DNA from: an uncultured Granulicella sp.
GTDB taxonomy: Bacteria; Acidobacteriota; Terriglobia; Terriglobales; Acidobacteriaceae
Assembly: GCA_903932155.1 (NCBI GenBank)
Contig: CAIZFH010000175.1
Location: forward strand, 1-36,998
Length of the DNA: 36,998 bases
Reading direction: 5' to 3'
The first letter of the stretch is position 1. Each line of letters opens with the position of its first letter. Under the pieces are notes generated by a model, which was given only the letters and a program-made list of their open reading frames with translations, ran no database searches and was not told the DNA's origin. A program made the translations under genes and the position numbers. Positions 1 through 7,387 of the stretch are shown in pieces.

Positions 1-936
1 GCTTCATTTCTCGACATCTATTATTTCCTCGCCCGCGCCGACCGGCAGCGGGAGATTCTCAATATCATCGAACGCAAGAACAATCCAGAGTACGACGATA
101 TTCTTGATTACTGGCGAACCGAGTTTCCTCATTTGAAGTCTCCGCGTGAAGGGCCGATCCTTACGAGAATGGCTGTCTTCACAACCACCCCTCCGCTGAA
201 GACAATGCTCGGAACGGCGAACGCTCCGTTCGACATCTTCGAGGCAATGCAACAAAGAAAGATCATCATTGCGAATCTGTATGGTGTCGGAGAGGAGAAC
301 GGCAATCTCGTGGCAGCACTACTCACAACTCGCGTCCAGCAAGCGGCGTTCAGACGAAAGACCAAAAAATCCCGTGTGGACCATTTTTTCTACGCCGACG
401 AGTTCGAGGACTTCCAAACATCAAGTTTCGATAAGATCCTTTCCAAGGCTTCTGGGTTTGGGCTCTACCTAACGGTAGCGAACCAAGGACTCTACCAGCT
501 CGACACCCGGATCAAACAATCGGTGTTCACAAACGTCACGGGAGCCAGGATCGCATTCCGCTTGAGCCATGAGGATGTAACAAACTGGAAATATCTCTTG
601 CCCTCTGATCCTGATAGTTATGGCTATATCGACCCGATTAAACTGGCGGATCTTCCTCCCCATTGGGCCATGTTTAAGATCGGTAGGAATGACGCGGAGA
701 TAGGCCACGCTCCGTTCCCTCTTCCAGAGCCCACCGATGCCGATCTTGCTCGCGCTGACTACATCCGGCAGAGTACCCTCGCACGATATAGCACGATTCG
801 CCAAATCCCATTGCCAGCTTGCAATCCCACGCAGATACGTCAAGATGTAAGGGATGACCACCTCCACACCAGTGCGGAAAAGCCAGAGGTTGAACCGGGC
901 AGCGCTCCAGGCGACATTCCGCCTCACCAAGATTAG
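1..936 (+). CDS. VirD4/HerA-like conjugation ATPase, C-terminal part (5' end off the window)
   Basis: The frame is open from base 1, so the gene starts outside the window. What remains is the C-terminal half of a RecA-fold motor ATPase of the TraG/VirD4/HerA kind. A hydrophobic strand (KIIIANLYGV) precedes the Walker B stretch HFFYADEFEDF, which is followed by the sensor-like strand LYLTVANQGLYQL. The Walker A part is missing from view. The layout matches the complete ATPase at 1822-3099 segment by segment (YADEFEDF/VADEVHNF, VANQGLYQL/ASQGMYQL), so the two are paralogues. Such ATPases pump or couple DNA at a membrane channel during conjugation. The last 83 bases overlap the Replic_Relax gene, which implies one transcript. 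Family assignment is fairly sure; the exact role (coupling protein or another motor) is inference. Confidence 0.75.
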   Translation, partial: ASFLDIYYFLARADRQREILNIIERKNNPEYDDILDYWRTEFPHLKSPREGPILTRMAVFTTTPPLKTMLGTANAPFDIFEAMQQRKIIIANLYGVGEENGNLVAALLTTRVQQAAFRRKTKKSRVDHFFYADEFEDFQTSSFDKILSKASGFGLYLTVANQGLYQLDTRIKQSVFTNVTGARIAFRLSHEDVTNWKYLLPSDPDSYGYIDPIKLADLPPHWAMFKIGRNDAEIGHAPFPLPEPTDADLARADYIRQSTLARYSTIRQIPLPACNPTQIRQDVRDDHLHTSAEKPEVEPGSAPGDIPPHQD

Positions 937-1717
937 GCTTGACGCACTCACAGCCCTTGGTGAGTACTTTTGCCTTCGTACAAATGACATTGCCGCAATT
1001 CTCCGGTGCAGAATTCCGACTGAATCTGACAAACGTACACTCCGTCACACGCTTGGCTCCCTGTATCAAACTGGATTCGTCTATCGACTCCCATATCTTG
1101 ACCTCAACCGTGAGCGCGGCCCGGTGAGTTATGTTTACGGCCTGTCAGATCAGGGCGTGAAGCATTATGTCCAATATCATGATGGCAGGTGTAAGACATT
1201 CGACGATCATTCCCAACGGACGCTTGACCATGAACTTGAGATTTCGATGTTCCATTTCGCGCTCAATGGGTTGTGCAAGAGGAAACACCTTTCACTTTAT
1301 TGGCAGCAGGACGACTTGAAATGCACAGTAAATCCCGATGCCATGTTTGCCATCACAAACCCAGCACTGCCGGATGGGAAGAACACTTTTTACTATTTTC
1401 TTGAAATCGAGCGCGCAAAGATGGGTAGTTATAAAGACGGCGAACCCTCAATCATGCGGAAGTTGGGCAGATACTACGAATATTACGATTCAACGAATTG
1501 CAAAAAGGAATGGGGTAGTTTTGAGCACTTCCGGGTGGTCGTGGTGCAACGGACCGATGATCGGCGAAACAATCTCTTGCAGGAGCTTCGCCTGCGATTC
1601 AATCATCGGATGTTCTGGCTGACGACGGAACCGCTCTACAAACAAGACATCGGCGCATCGATATTCAGGACGCCGAAAGACCTCGACACAAGAGACTATT
1701 CGTTCCTGGACATATAG
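854..1717 (+). CDS. Replication-relaxation (Replic_Relax) family protein
   Basis: A 287-residue protein. It has an N-terminal winged-helix-like region (residues about 20-100, including FRLTKIRLDALTALGEYFCL and a duplex-reading strand GPVSYVYGLSDQGVKHY). The C-terminal part has the arrangement NPDAMFAI, then YYFLEIERAKM, then MRKLGRYYEYY. That D...E-x-E...K...Y pattern is typical of the Replic_Relax family, which is found beside conjugation ATPases on plasmids and integrative elements and is thought to act in relaxosome formation or replication initiation. It starts inside the preceding ATPase gene (83-base overlap), which supports translational coupling. I chose the ATG at 854 because the next internal starts would cut into the winged helix. 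The family is recognised with good confidence; the nuclease-like nature of the C-terminal fold is inference. Confidence 0.72.
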   Translation: MTTSTPVRKSQRLNRAALQATFRLTKIRLDALTALGEYFCLRTNDIAAILRCRIPTESDKRTLRHTLGSLYQTGFVYRLPYLDLNRERGPVSYVYGLSDQGVKHYVQYHDGRCKTFDDHSQRTLDHELEISMFHFALNGLCKRKHLSLYWQQDDLKCTVNPDAMFAITNPALPDGKNTFYYFLEIERAKMGSYKDGEPSIMRKLGRYYEYYDSTNCKKEWGSFEHFRVVVVQRTDDRRNNLLQELRLRFNHRMFWLTTEPLYKQDIGASIFRTPKDLDTRDYSFLDI

Positions 1718-1821
1718 CGCCAGATTGCTACACTCAGGGCAATCGCAGCGAAATCTGCGGGGCTGGATAATCCAGCACTCTCCGGTCTCCCCGTCCTCTC
1801 CTGATGTAATCCATCGGTTAG

Positions 1822-3099
1822 ATGGGGACGGGGACGCGGAAGCAGACGACACCCCCCCACCGTATGACCTCCATTGGCATTGATTACATCAACCAGCAGG
1901 ACTTCGTAATCGACACCACGAAGCACATCAACATCGAAGGCATGAGCGGCATGGGGAAATCCACGCTGCTCGTCAACCTCTTTATCGAGCACATCCGCCA
2001 GGGCAACGGCGGGCTTTTTATTGATCCCCACGGCGATACTGCCGACCAGATCGCCAAACTCATCCCGAAGTCACGTATGCGAGACTTCATCTGGATAGAC
2101 CCCGATGCAACGCTTGTGCCACCGTTCAACCCACTCCATTTCAATAATGCAGAGGAGCTTGAGCTTGCCAAAGAGTCGCTCTTCACCACCTTCAAATCTC
2201 TGGCCGGATCAGCCTGGGGCGACGAATCCGCCCGCGTTATTATGAACGCCATCGACGCCGTGTGCGAGTATTTCGACCACCCGACGCCGGTCCACATCTT
2301 CCGGTTCATGGCCGACGACAAGTTTCGTGAGAAGGTGCTGGCCGCTAGCAAAAGCCCTTTGCTCAGGATGTTCAAGGAGCAGTACGACGAGAAGCTACGG
2401 GACTCCGAACAGATGTCGAAGTTCTCACCGCCGATCAACAAGGTAGGCAAGCTCCTGCGTCCACAGATAATGCCGATCATCGGACAGACAAAATCCCTCG
2501 ACTTCCTCAACATTATGAACTCAAAGAAGATCGTCGTGTGCCGGTTCTCAAAGGGACGGTTAGGCGAGGAAGTTGCTCAGATCCTCGGCTCGCTTGTCGT
2601 CTCTATGGTCTCCATCTCCGCCCTGCGGCGTGAGAAACAAAAAAATCGGCCACCCTTTATGCTCGTGGCCGACGAGGTGCATAACTTTGTTCATGGCGGC
2701 AGATTCGGCACGCTGCTTGCCGAGTCTCGCAAGTACGGCATCACGCTCGTACTCGCATCCCAAGGCATGTACCAGCTTCCGTTCGCAAAGGATGTATTCT
2801 CAAATTGCCCGACGCAAATCGTCTTCAACGTCTCCGGTGAGGATGCAAAATCCATCGAGGAGAATTGGAACGAGCAGTATGTCTCTGCGACGGCGATCAC
2901 CGGCCTGCCGCGTTATGTCTTTTTCTGCCGAACGTTCACGGACGACAGTCCGAATGCAAAGCGCGTCATCGGATGGAGCGGCGTTGCCAAGCGCGGAGAT
3001 GAGGCAAACCCGACGAAGCTCATAAAGCAATCTCTCATGCGTTGGGGGACAAAGCGCAAGGATACGATTGCAAAGATCAATCACTTTCTCGCTTCCTAA
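1822..3099 (+). CDS. HerA/TraG-like DNA-translocating ATPase
   Basis: A complete 425-residue ATPase. The Walker A motif GMSGMGKST lies at about residues 40-48, followed by FIDPHGD (a HerA/VirD4 hallmark), an all-helical insertion (about 130-225), the strand KIVVCRFSKGRLGEE, Walker B FMLVADEVHNF and the sensor strand ITLVLASQGMYQL. These are the features of FtsK/HerA/VirD4 hexameric DNA motors in conjugation modules. No transmembrane segment is visible, so it probably works with a membrane partner outside the window. An in-frame stop lies immediately before the 1822 ATG. A second ATG at 1864 fits the start of the beta-sheet equally well, and neither has a good Shine-Dalgarno, so the start is uncertain. 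It is paralogous to the partial ATPase at 1-936. Role inferred: DNA mobilisation. Confidence 0.78.
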   Translation: MGTGTRKQTTPPHRMTSIGIDYINQQDFVIDTTKHINIEGMSGMGKSTLLVNLFIEHIRQGNGGLFIDPHGDTADQIAKLIPKSRMRDFIWIDPDATLVPPFNPLHFNNAEELELAKESLFTTFKSLAGSAWGDESARVIMNAIDAVCEYFDHPTPVHIFRFMADDKFREKVLAASKSPLLRMFKEQYDEKLRDSEQMSKFSPPINKVGKLLRPQIMPIIGQTKSLDFLNIMNSKKIVVCRFSKGRLGEEVAQILGSLVVSMVSISALRREKQKNRPPFMLVADEVHNFVHGGRFGTLLAESRKYGITLVLASQGMYQLPFAKDVFSNCPTQIVFNVSGEDAKSIEENWNEQYVSATAITGLPRYVFFCRTFTDDSPNAKRVIGWSGVAKRGDEANPTKLIKQSLMRWGTKRKDTIAKINHFLAS

Positions 3100-3325
3100 A
3101 CAGGCGTTTCTAGCGGCTGTACGGCGGACCGCACCATTCCCGATAATTGAAAACGTGATGACGCTACAAACCCAGAGAGCATCCCTTATGGGAATCTACG
3201 ATATGCCACCGCGTGCGGAAGGACATTCGATTGAGGTCGCGAGCGAGAGCCCGCGCCGTTTTCTGATAACGAGCAGACTCGCAATTGCGGAAGCAGGGAA
3301 AAGGACAACCTTAACCACTATAACC

Positions 3326-3763
3326 ATGAACAACACTTCCACTTTTTCATCGGCGAATCGTAAACAACTTGCCGATCTACTGAAGAAATATGGGACCATG
3401 CGCGACAAAGCATATGACAACTATCACTCCAAATACAAGGAACTCGAACAATCTGTGCTAGGTGATTACGCTGAGGAGCAGAAGGGTGTGCAACTGATTT
3501 CAGAGATTGCCGCAGCCCAGGAAGAACTCGATTCGCTCAAAGAAAACCTGTCGGGAATCGGCCTTGAACTTGACGATAAAGCTCTGAGCATTAGTTGGAG
3601 CGCTCCCAAGTCACTCAACGAACGCATTGAGCAGCAGATTGAACGGAGCATCGGTAAGAAAAGTGATATAGACACTCGCTTTGATAAGGCACAGGTCGCA
3701 ATACTGACAGCCTCAACTCTTGAGGACGCACAGCAAATAATGAAGTCAGTATCAGACGAATAG
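3326..3763 (+). CDS. Small coiled-coil protein of unknown function
   Basis: 145 residues from the ATG at 3326. The frame is open further upstream to 3068, but that stretch overlaps the ATPase end and reads as unlikely protein. The ATG at 3326 begins a coherent helical sequence (SSANRKQLADLLKKYGTM) and lies downstream of a purine-rich AGGGAAAAGGA stretch, although the spacing is long. The protein is almost entirely charged helix with heptad-like patterns (residues about 30-80 and 105-140), so a coiled coil is likely. I do not recognise a family. It sits after the mobilisation ATPase and before the AT-hook peptide on the same strand, so a role in DNA transfer or in the element's nucleoprotein is possible but unproven. 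Confidence 0.6.
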   Translation: MNNTSTFSSANRKQLADLLKKYGTMRDKAYDNYHSKYKELEQSVLGDYAEEQKGVQLISEIAAAQEELDSLKENLSGIGLELDDKALSISWSAPKSLNERIEQQIERSIGKKSDIDTRFDKAQVAILTASTLEDAQQIMKSVSDE

Positions 3764-3810
3764 TAATAAAATTAACCCTTTTCCCTGCAACGCAACCCAA
3801 AGGAGATTTC

Positions 3811-3987
3811 ATGAACGCACTGGCGCAAGCCGCGGAACTCCAGCAACAAGCCATCGATCTACTCCTCAATGAGCGGGAGATGATTGACCAGAGATTAGCA
3901 CAGCTCGGCAATGGGGAACTCCACATAAAGAGGCGCGGACGGCCTAAGAAATCTGAAGCCCCTGAGCAAGAAAAAGCCCCTGAATAA
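3811..3987 (+). CDS. Small AT-hook protein
   Basis: A 58-residue protein with a strong ribosome binding site (AAAGGAGATTTC directly before the ATG). The first 35 residues form an amphipathic, probably dimerising helix (AELQQQAIDLLLNEREMIDQRL). It is followed by the basic motif KRRGRPKKS, a classical AT-hook core (RGRP) that binds the minor groove of AT-rich DNA, then an acidic tail. It follows the coiled-coil gene by 47 bases, and its stop codon lies inside the loop of a rho-independent hairpin. Likely an accessory DNA-binding protein of the element. The AT-hook is seen directly; the helix-dimer role is inference. Confidence 0.7.
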   Translation: MNALAQAAELQQQAIDLLLNEREMIDQRLAQLGNGELHIKRRGRPKKSEAPEQEKAPE

Positions 3988-3996
3988 GGGGCTTTA
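3973..3996. terminator. Bidirectional terminator hairpin
   Basis: AAAGCCCC and GGGGCTTT form an 8-bp stem around a 7-base loop (TGAATAA) that contains the stop codon of the AT-hook gene. Tracts of A before and T after the stem suit termination from both sides. It separates that gene from the convergent zinc-finger gene ending at 3997. Confidence 0.7.
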
Positions 3997-4554
3997 CTAT
4001 TTTGCTTTCTTTCCGTTCTTGTAACTCTCGATCAGCTTCGATTTGACGCCGTTCCGAAAGCGCTTCCAGTACGCGGCCTCATCCTCGCCCTCTCCCCGCC
4101 TCATCAGTCCATCGAACCAGGCATCGACCTCCTGCATGTACTTGACGCTATCGCCCGACGGGTTATGATCTGGAGAGTCCTTCCGATGTGTCTCTATGTG
4201 AGGCACCTCTGGCCGCCTCTCAATAGGAGGGGCGGCTTTATTTCCATTCAGCCCGTACCAATCGGTCAGCTTCTCAGCCGCATCCTTCTCTCGGCATCTT
4301 TCCATCAAAGCGACAAAGTTGATGACATCGCCACCCTTCTTCCCGCCGTTGTTCTCATTGCAGGACGCCGAGAAACACCTCCAGTAGTTGTCCCTCACGT
4401 TGATCGAAAAGCTCTTTGCCCTATCGCCCTGTTTGTGCGTCGGCAATGGGCAGGCACCGTTTGCGTACTCACCCTTGGATACGAGATGAAGATGATAATG
4501 CACGGCCGCCACATCGGCGACAGGAATCTGCTTGATAGCTTCGAAGTCGAGCAT
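3997..4554 (-). CDS. CHC2-type zinc-finger (primase N-terminal-like) protein
   Basis: 185 residues. The N-terminal half resembles the DnaG zinc-binding domain: CPLPTHK at about 35-41, a strand SFSINVRDNYWRCFSASC with the second cysteine pair (C-x4-C), then GGDVINFVALMERC, the usual helix after a CHC2 finger. No TOPRIM catalytic domain follows; the C-terminal 90 residues are hydrophilic and end in a lysine-rich tail. Stand-alone CHC2 proteins are common on mobile elements and are thought to help priming or DNA recognition. A clear GGAGG (4558-4562 on the plus strand as CCTCC) precedes the ATG. It converges on the AT-hook gene. The zinc finger is well supported; the priming role is inference. 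Confidence 0.72.
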   Translation of the reverse strand: MLDFEAIKQIPVADVAAVHYHLHLVSKGEYANGACPLPTHKQGDRAKSFSINVRDNYWRCFSASCNENNGGKKGGDVINFVALMERCREKDAAEKLTDWYGLNGNKAAPPIERRPEVPHIETHRKDSPDHNPSGDSVKYMQEVDAWFDGLMRRGEGEDEAAYWKRFRNGVKSKLIESYKNGKKAK

Positions 4555-5121
4555 GTGTCCTCCAAATAAGAATGCCCCTGCGCAAGGCAGAGGCTTCCTA
4601 TGGCTTGTGGTGCGCTATTGGCTTTCGTTGCCGTATTGGCAGCGATTAGAAGGGAGAGACTGGCGCGTAGCGAGAGCTAACCGCCGAACCATTGGCTTTC
4701 AAAGGTCTGGCTACAGCATAGGTAATTGATTCAAATTTGCAAGGGATGAGGTATCCCAACCAAGAAGAGGTCACATCGGGCTTCGTTAAGCATCGGTCCA
4801 GTGTCAAGCGATTTCGCAGATGCGGTGACTTCGCCGGGATTGTGCAGTGAGGGTTCCATTGAGACATTATGCAGCAGAATGGGCTGCATCCTGTGAGGTC
4901 AGTTCCAGACCCGCACTGGAGAACCGCGGACGCCGACCGGTGCGTTCTATCGCGATTCAGTTAAACAATTCCTACTTGGGTAGCGCACCGCACCAATGGA
5001 ACGCCCTCCAGTCGCGAGCGGGTCTGGTCAGTCGGCCAAACCTGAATCAATCGATCCCCATCTTGATTCGAGGTTAGACCCACGCCGACGCAAATCGCAG
5101 AGATAGCAATGGAGCAGCGGC
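4555..5121. other. Intergenic stretch, no recognisable gene
   Basis: About 570 bases upstream of the zinc-finger gene. No reading frame here has a convincing start, ribosome site and protein-like composition on either strand. An imperfect hairpin (GCCCCTGC/GCAGAGGC) lies near 4575-4592, and the phrase ATTGGCTTTC occurs twice (near 4616 and 4691). It may hold the zinc-finger gene's promoter and decayed DNA. Confidence 0.4.
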
Positions 5122-5205
5122 TTGGAGATGACCGGCATCGGGGCGCTGGAAGGCGTCGTCACCTACATCATCGGCGTCGGCATCGGCCACCTCGCCGGCT
5201 CGTAG
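5122..5205 (+). CDS. Possible short hydrophobic peptide
   Basis: A 25-27 residue reading frame (ATG at 5128, or TTG at 5122 with GGAG seven bases upstream) encoding a glycine-rich hydrophobic stretch, IGALEGVVTYIIGVGIGHLAG. The composition resembles small membrane-active peptides or bacteriocin-like segments. A strong 10-bp hairpin follows ten bases after the stop. No family is recognised and translation is uncertain; it could also be a fragment of a lost gene. Confidence 0.25.
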   Translation: MEMTGIGALEGVVTYIIGVGIGHLAGS

Positions 5206-5214
5206 GGCCAGGTT

Positions 5215-5243
5215 GTGGCCTTGGAAAGAAGAACCAAGGCCAC
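5215..5243. terminator. Strong hairpin, possible terminator
   Basis: GTGGCCTTGG and CCAAGGCCAC form a perfect 10-bp stem with a 9-base loop. It lies between the short peptide frame and the end of the minus-strand cassette at 5284. The T-tract is weak on both strands, so it may be a 3' stabiliser rather than a true terminator. Confidence 0.5.
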
Positions 5244-5283
5244 CAGTTTGCTGGCAAAGACACCGTAAGTATGGTGTATTTGG

Positions 5284-6033
5284 CTATGCTCCAGTCGGCC
5301 CACCCTTCTTCTCACGAAGCATCTTTCTGATTGTTTGAATTGCACGCTCTGCTGTCGTTGTGGGCATTTCGCCACCACCCATCTTCTGGATGAGGGATGG
5401 ATCGCGCAGCGCCATGCTTACAGAGGTTCCTCCAGACGTGGTCAACTTGAAGGTTTCAGTCTCATTGCACTGCAAACCTTGGAATTCAGTACCAGGCAGA
5501 CTGATACTGACTGTCTCCGAAGCAGTCTGAACGGAAACTACGTCGCGATAGAAATACTCGTCTGTAGCTTCATTCACCGGGTTACCTTTGATGAGGTCGA
5601 GCGCGCATCGATAGACGAGAAGCTGACTTTGCGTGAAGTTGATAATGGTTGAATTGACCGGAGTATAGCGAAGGATATTATCCTTTCCCTTCCGAAAGCC
5701 GAACTTTGCCGGCCCCAGGTTGCTGAGTCGCGGACCCGTAATAATCACGCCCTCACTGACCAGTTCGGTTGCATCGATTCCCATCTTCTCCAATGAGCGC
5801 TTGTTCAGCTTACTCAGGTCTTCTTGAGTCCATTGGTCTATCTCCGCGTCAGAGGCGACTTGAGACGATTTGTAGATTGCAAATCCGCCGCCTATCACCA
5901 TTAACAGGCCCACGACCTTTACCCCGCCTGGTGGCATGAAGAGCGCCAGTACACCGATGACAATGAGAAATATTGCCCACTTGGGAAACTTGCTCATGAA
6001 ATACTTCTCAATACTCGCACGATTCGGATCCAC
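5284..6033 (-). CDS. Two-TM membrane protein of the SPFH cassette
   Basis: 249 residues, starting with GTG at 6033, six bases after a perfect AGGAGG. Two adjacent transmembrane helices lie near the N-terminus (about residues 18-34 and 38-54: WAIFLIVIGVLALFM and VVGLLMVIGGGFAIY). They are followed by a soluble, beta-rich domain of about 190 residues (including FRKGKDNILRYTPVNSTIINFTQSQL in separate strands and VSISLPGTEFQGLQC). It ends with a basic helix (AIQTIRKMLREKK). I do not recognise the family. It is last in a four-gene minus-strand run (SPFH protein, multi-pass protein, zinc-ribbon/TPR protein, this one) with gaps of 15 bases or less, so it is very likely part of the same membrane assembly. 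Function unknown. Confidence 0.75.
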   Translation of the reverse strand: MDPNRASIEKYFMSKFPKWAIFLIVIGVLALFMPPGGVKVVGLLMVIGGGFAIYKSSQVASDAEIDQWTQEDLSKLNKRSLEKMGIDATELVSEGVIITGPRLSNLGPAKFGFRKGKDNILRYTPVNSTIINFTQSQLLVYRCALDLIKGNPVNEATDEYFYRDVVSVQTASETVSISLPGTEFQGLQCNETETFKLTTSGGTSVSMALRDPSLIQKMGGGEMPTTTAERAIQTIRKMLREKKGGPTGA

Positions 6034-6048
6034 TTGTTCCTCCTGTTG

Positions 6049-6672
6049 TTAGGTTTGTCTTGCAACACTCGTAGCACTGAAGGAGGACTCAGGAATGTTC
6101 ATAAGAGCCATCCCTTGTGCAATTTCGTTGAAGTCGAGATGCTTGCTTTGTGCTCCCTCCACTAATTCGGCGGGAGAAGGTTGGGGCACTCGAAGACCAT
6201 TCATCAAATAGTAATCCTGCCGTATTGCCGCCAGTACAATATCGTAGCGGCCATTGTCTGGTTCAAGTGTCATTGCCGTCAGCAGAAGCTGCTCTGCACC
6301 GCGTATTATGTTTAGCGTCTGTACCCTGGGGCGTCGACCTCTTAGATATCCAATTGCCTTGTAGTAATACCCAGATGCCGCCTCCGGATGCGCCTCAATC
6401 AGTCTTCCCAAAAACTTCTCTGCTATCTCGTAGACTCCCAGCCGCAGGTAGCACAGTCCCATGCTCAGAAGCGCATCCTGATCCTCTGGGTCGCGCTTCA
6501 ACACCTCTGAATTGCGAGCGACATACTTCTGAATTGCGGGGCGATCAAATTTCTCAAGATATGCGACCGAGGTAATCAGAAGCGCTGAGCGGCATTTCTT
6601 GCAGGCGTTTGCCTGAAGGGCTTCGGTGTCGAACGTCCAGCCACATTGAGGGCAAGTCTCAGCAATACTCAT
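6049..6672 (-). CDS. Zinc-ribbon plus TPR-like protein
   Basis: 207 residues. The first 30 residues hold a zinc ribbon (CPQCGW ... CKKCR, two CxxC pairs). A helical repeat region of TPR/Sel1 type follows (about 50-160), with recurring patterns such as ALLSMGLCYLRLGVYEIAEKFLGRLIEAHPEAASGYYYKAIGYL. A ribosome site AGGTGA precedes the ATG at 6672. It lies 10 bases after the multi-pass membrane gene and 15 before the two-TM gene, so it belongs to the SPFH operon. TPR proteins act as scaffolds; here it probably joins cytoplasmic partners to the membrane complex (inference). Zinc-ribbon proteins next to SPFH proteins also occur in the Bacillus ydjFGHI membrane-stress locus, a parallel of context only. 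Confidence 0.75.
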   Translation of the reverse strand: MSIAETCPQCGWTFDTEALQANACKKCRSALLITSVAYLEKFDRPAIQKYVARNSEVLKRDPEDQDALLSMGLCYLRLGVYEIAEKFLGRLIEAHPEAASGYYYKAIGYLRGRRPRVQTLNIIRGAEQLLLTAMTLEPDNGRYDIVLAAIRQDYYLMNGLRVPQPSPAELVEGAQSKHLDFNEIAQGMALMNIPESSFSATSVARQT

Positions 6673-6682
6673 CGCATGTCAC

Positions 6683-7387
6683 CTAATTCCGGTGCTTTGC
6701 CAGCGCCTCTATGCCGATCATCAGTTTCTTTGCGTGGCCAAGTGTAAATTCATCTGGTCCCGATCTCGTCAACACTTCAAGCTCCCCCAGCAATCGATCT
6801 ACCTCTGACGGAAGAGTTGAGTCGCGTCGTAGCCCTTCAGAAAAACGAATATGCTCGGCGCAGCGCCGGAAATCGAGCGTCCACCCCTCGCTGGCAGCAT
6901 TGCAGGAGATAGAGTCGCACTTCCTGAGGAGATCGTCGATAGTCGCTCTGGATTCCAATGCCGCCGTATGGCCAGCATGGTGTACTACCGCGACTAGCTG
7001 AAGCATGACCACGTAAAACGCAGCGATGCCTAGCTCGGCAATACAAATCACATAGTAGGTTCGAGCGGTGGATCGGTGCGGAAGAAGAAGCTGAGTAAAC
7101 AGTAGCACTGTCAAAGCAGCAACCACGTTATAGAGGAACGTTGCAACCACCGTAGCCGAATTGACCGGAATCACCGATCCCGGATGACCATCCTTGATCG
7201 CCGTATATATGAGAGCGACAAAAAGGAGAATCACCTGGCCTGCGCTCAACCATGCCGTGAACGGGAAGGTTTCACTCCTGGAGGACGGTTCCGATATTCC
7301 ATAGAAGAGGAATAGCACCACGGCTACGAGTAGCAGACCGGAGACAGCGAGAATCGCGACGCCCTTGATGCGTGGGTCTCCTGTCAT
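6683..7387 (-). CDS. Multi-pass membrane protein of the SPFH cassette
   Basis: 234 residues from the ATG at 7387, which overlaps the stop of the SPFH gene as ATGA. This coupling decides the start over an upstream in-frame ATG at 7402. Four transmembrane helices are visible (about residues 10-30, 43-61, 78-99 and 110-133), then a soluble helical C-terminal domain of about 95 residues with regularly spaced leucines (including VDRLLGELEVLTR). No family recognised. The ATGA overlap means it is made with the SPFH protein, so a joint membrane assembly is likely. Function unknown. Confidence 0.75.
   Translation of the reverse strand: MTGDPRIKGVAILAVSGLLLVAVVLFLFYGISEPSSRSETFPFTAWLSAGQVILLFVALIYTAIKDGHPGSVIPVNSATVVATFLYNVVAALTVLLFTQLLLPHRSTARTYYVICIAELGIAAFYVVMLQLVAVVHHAGHTAALESRATIDDLLRKCDSISCNAASEGWTLDFRRCAEHIRFSEGLRRDSTLPSEVDRLLGELEVLTRSGPDEFTLGHAKKLMIGIEALAKHRN

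Noticed and set aside
3068-3325. N-terminal extension of the coiled-coil gene
   Set aside because: It overlaps the end of the ATPase gene and has unlikely composition; the ATG at 3326 begins the coherent protein.
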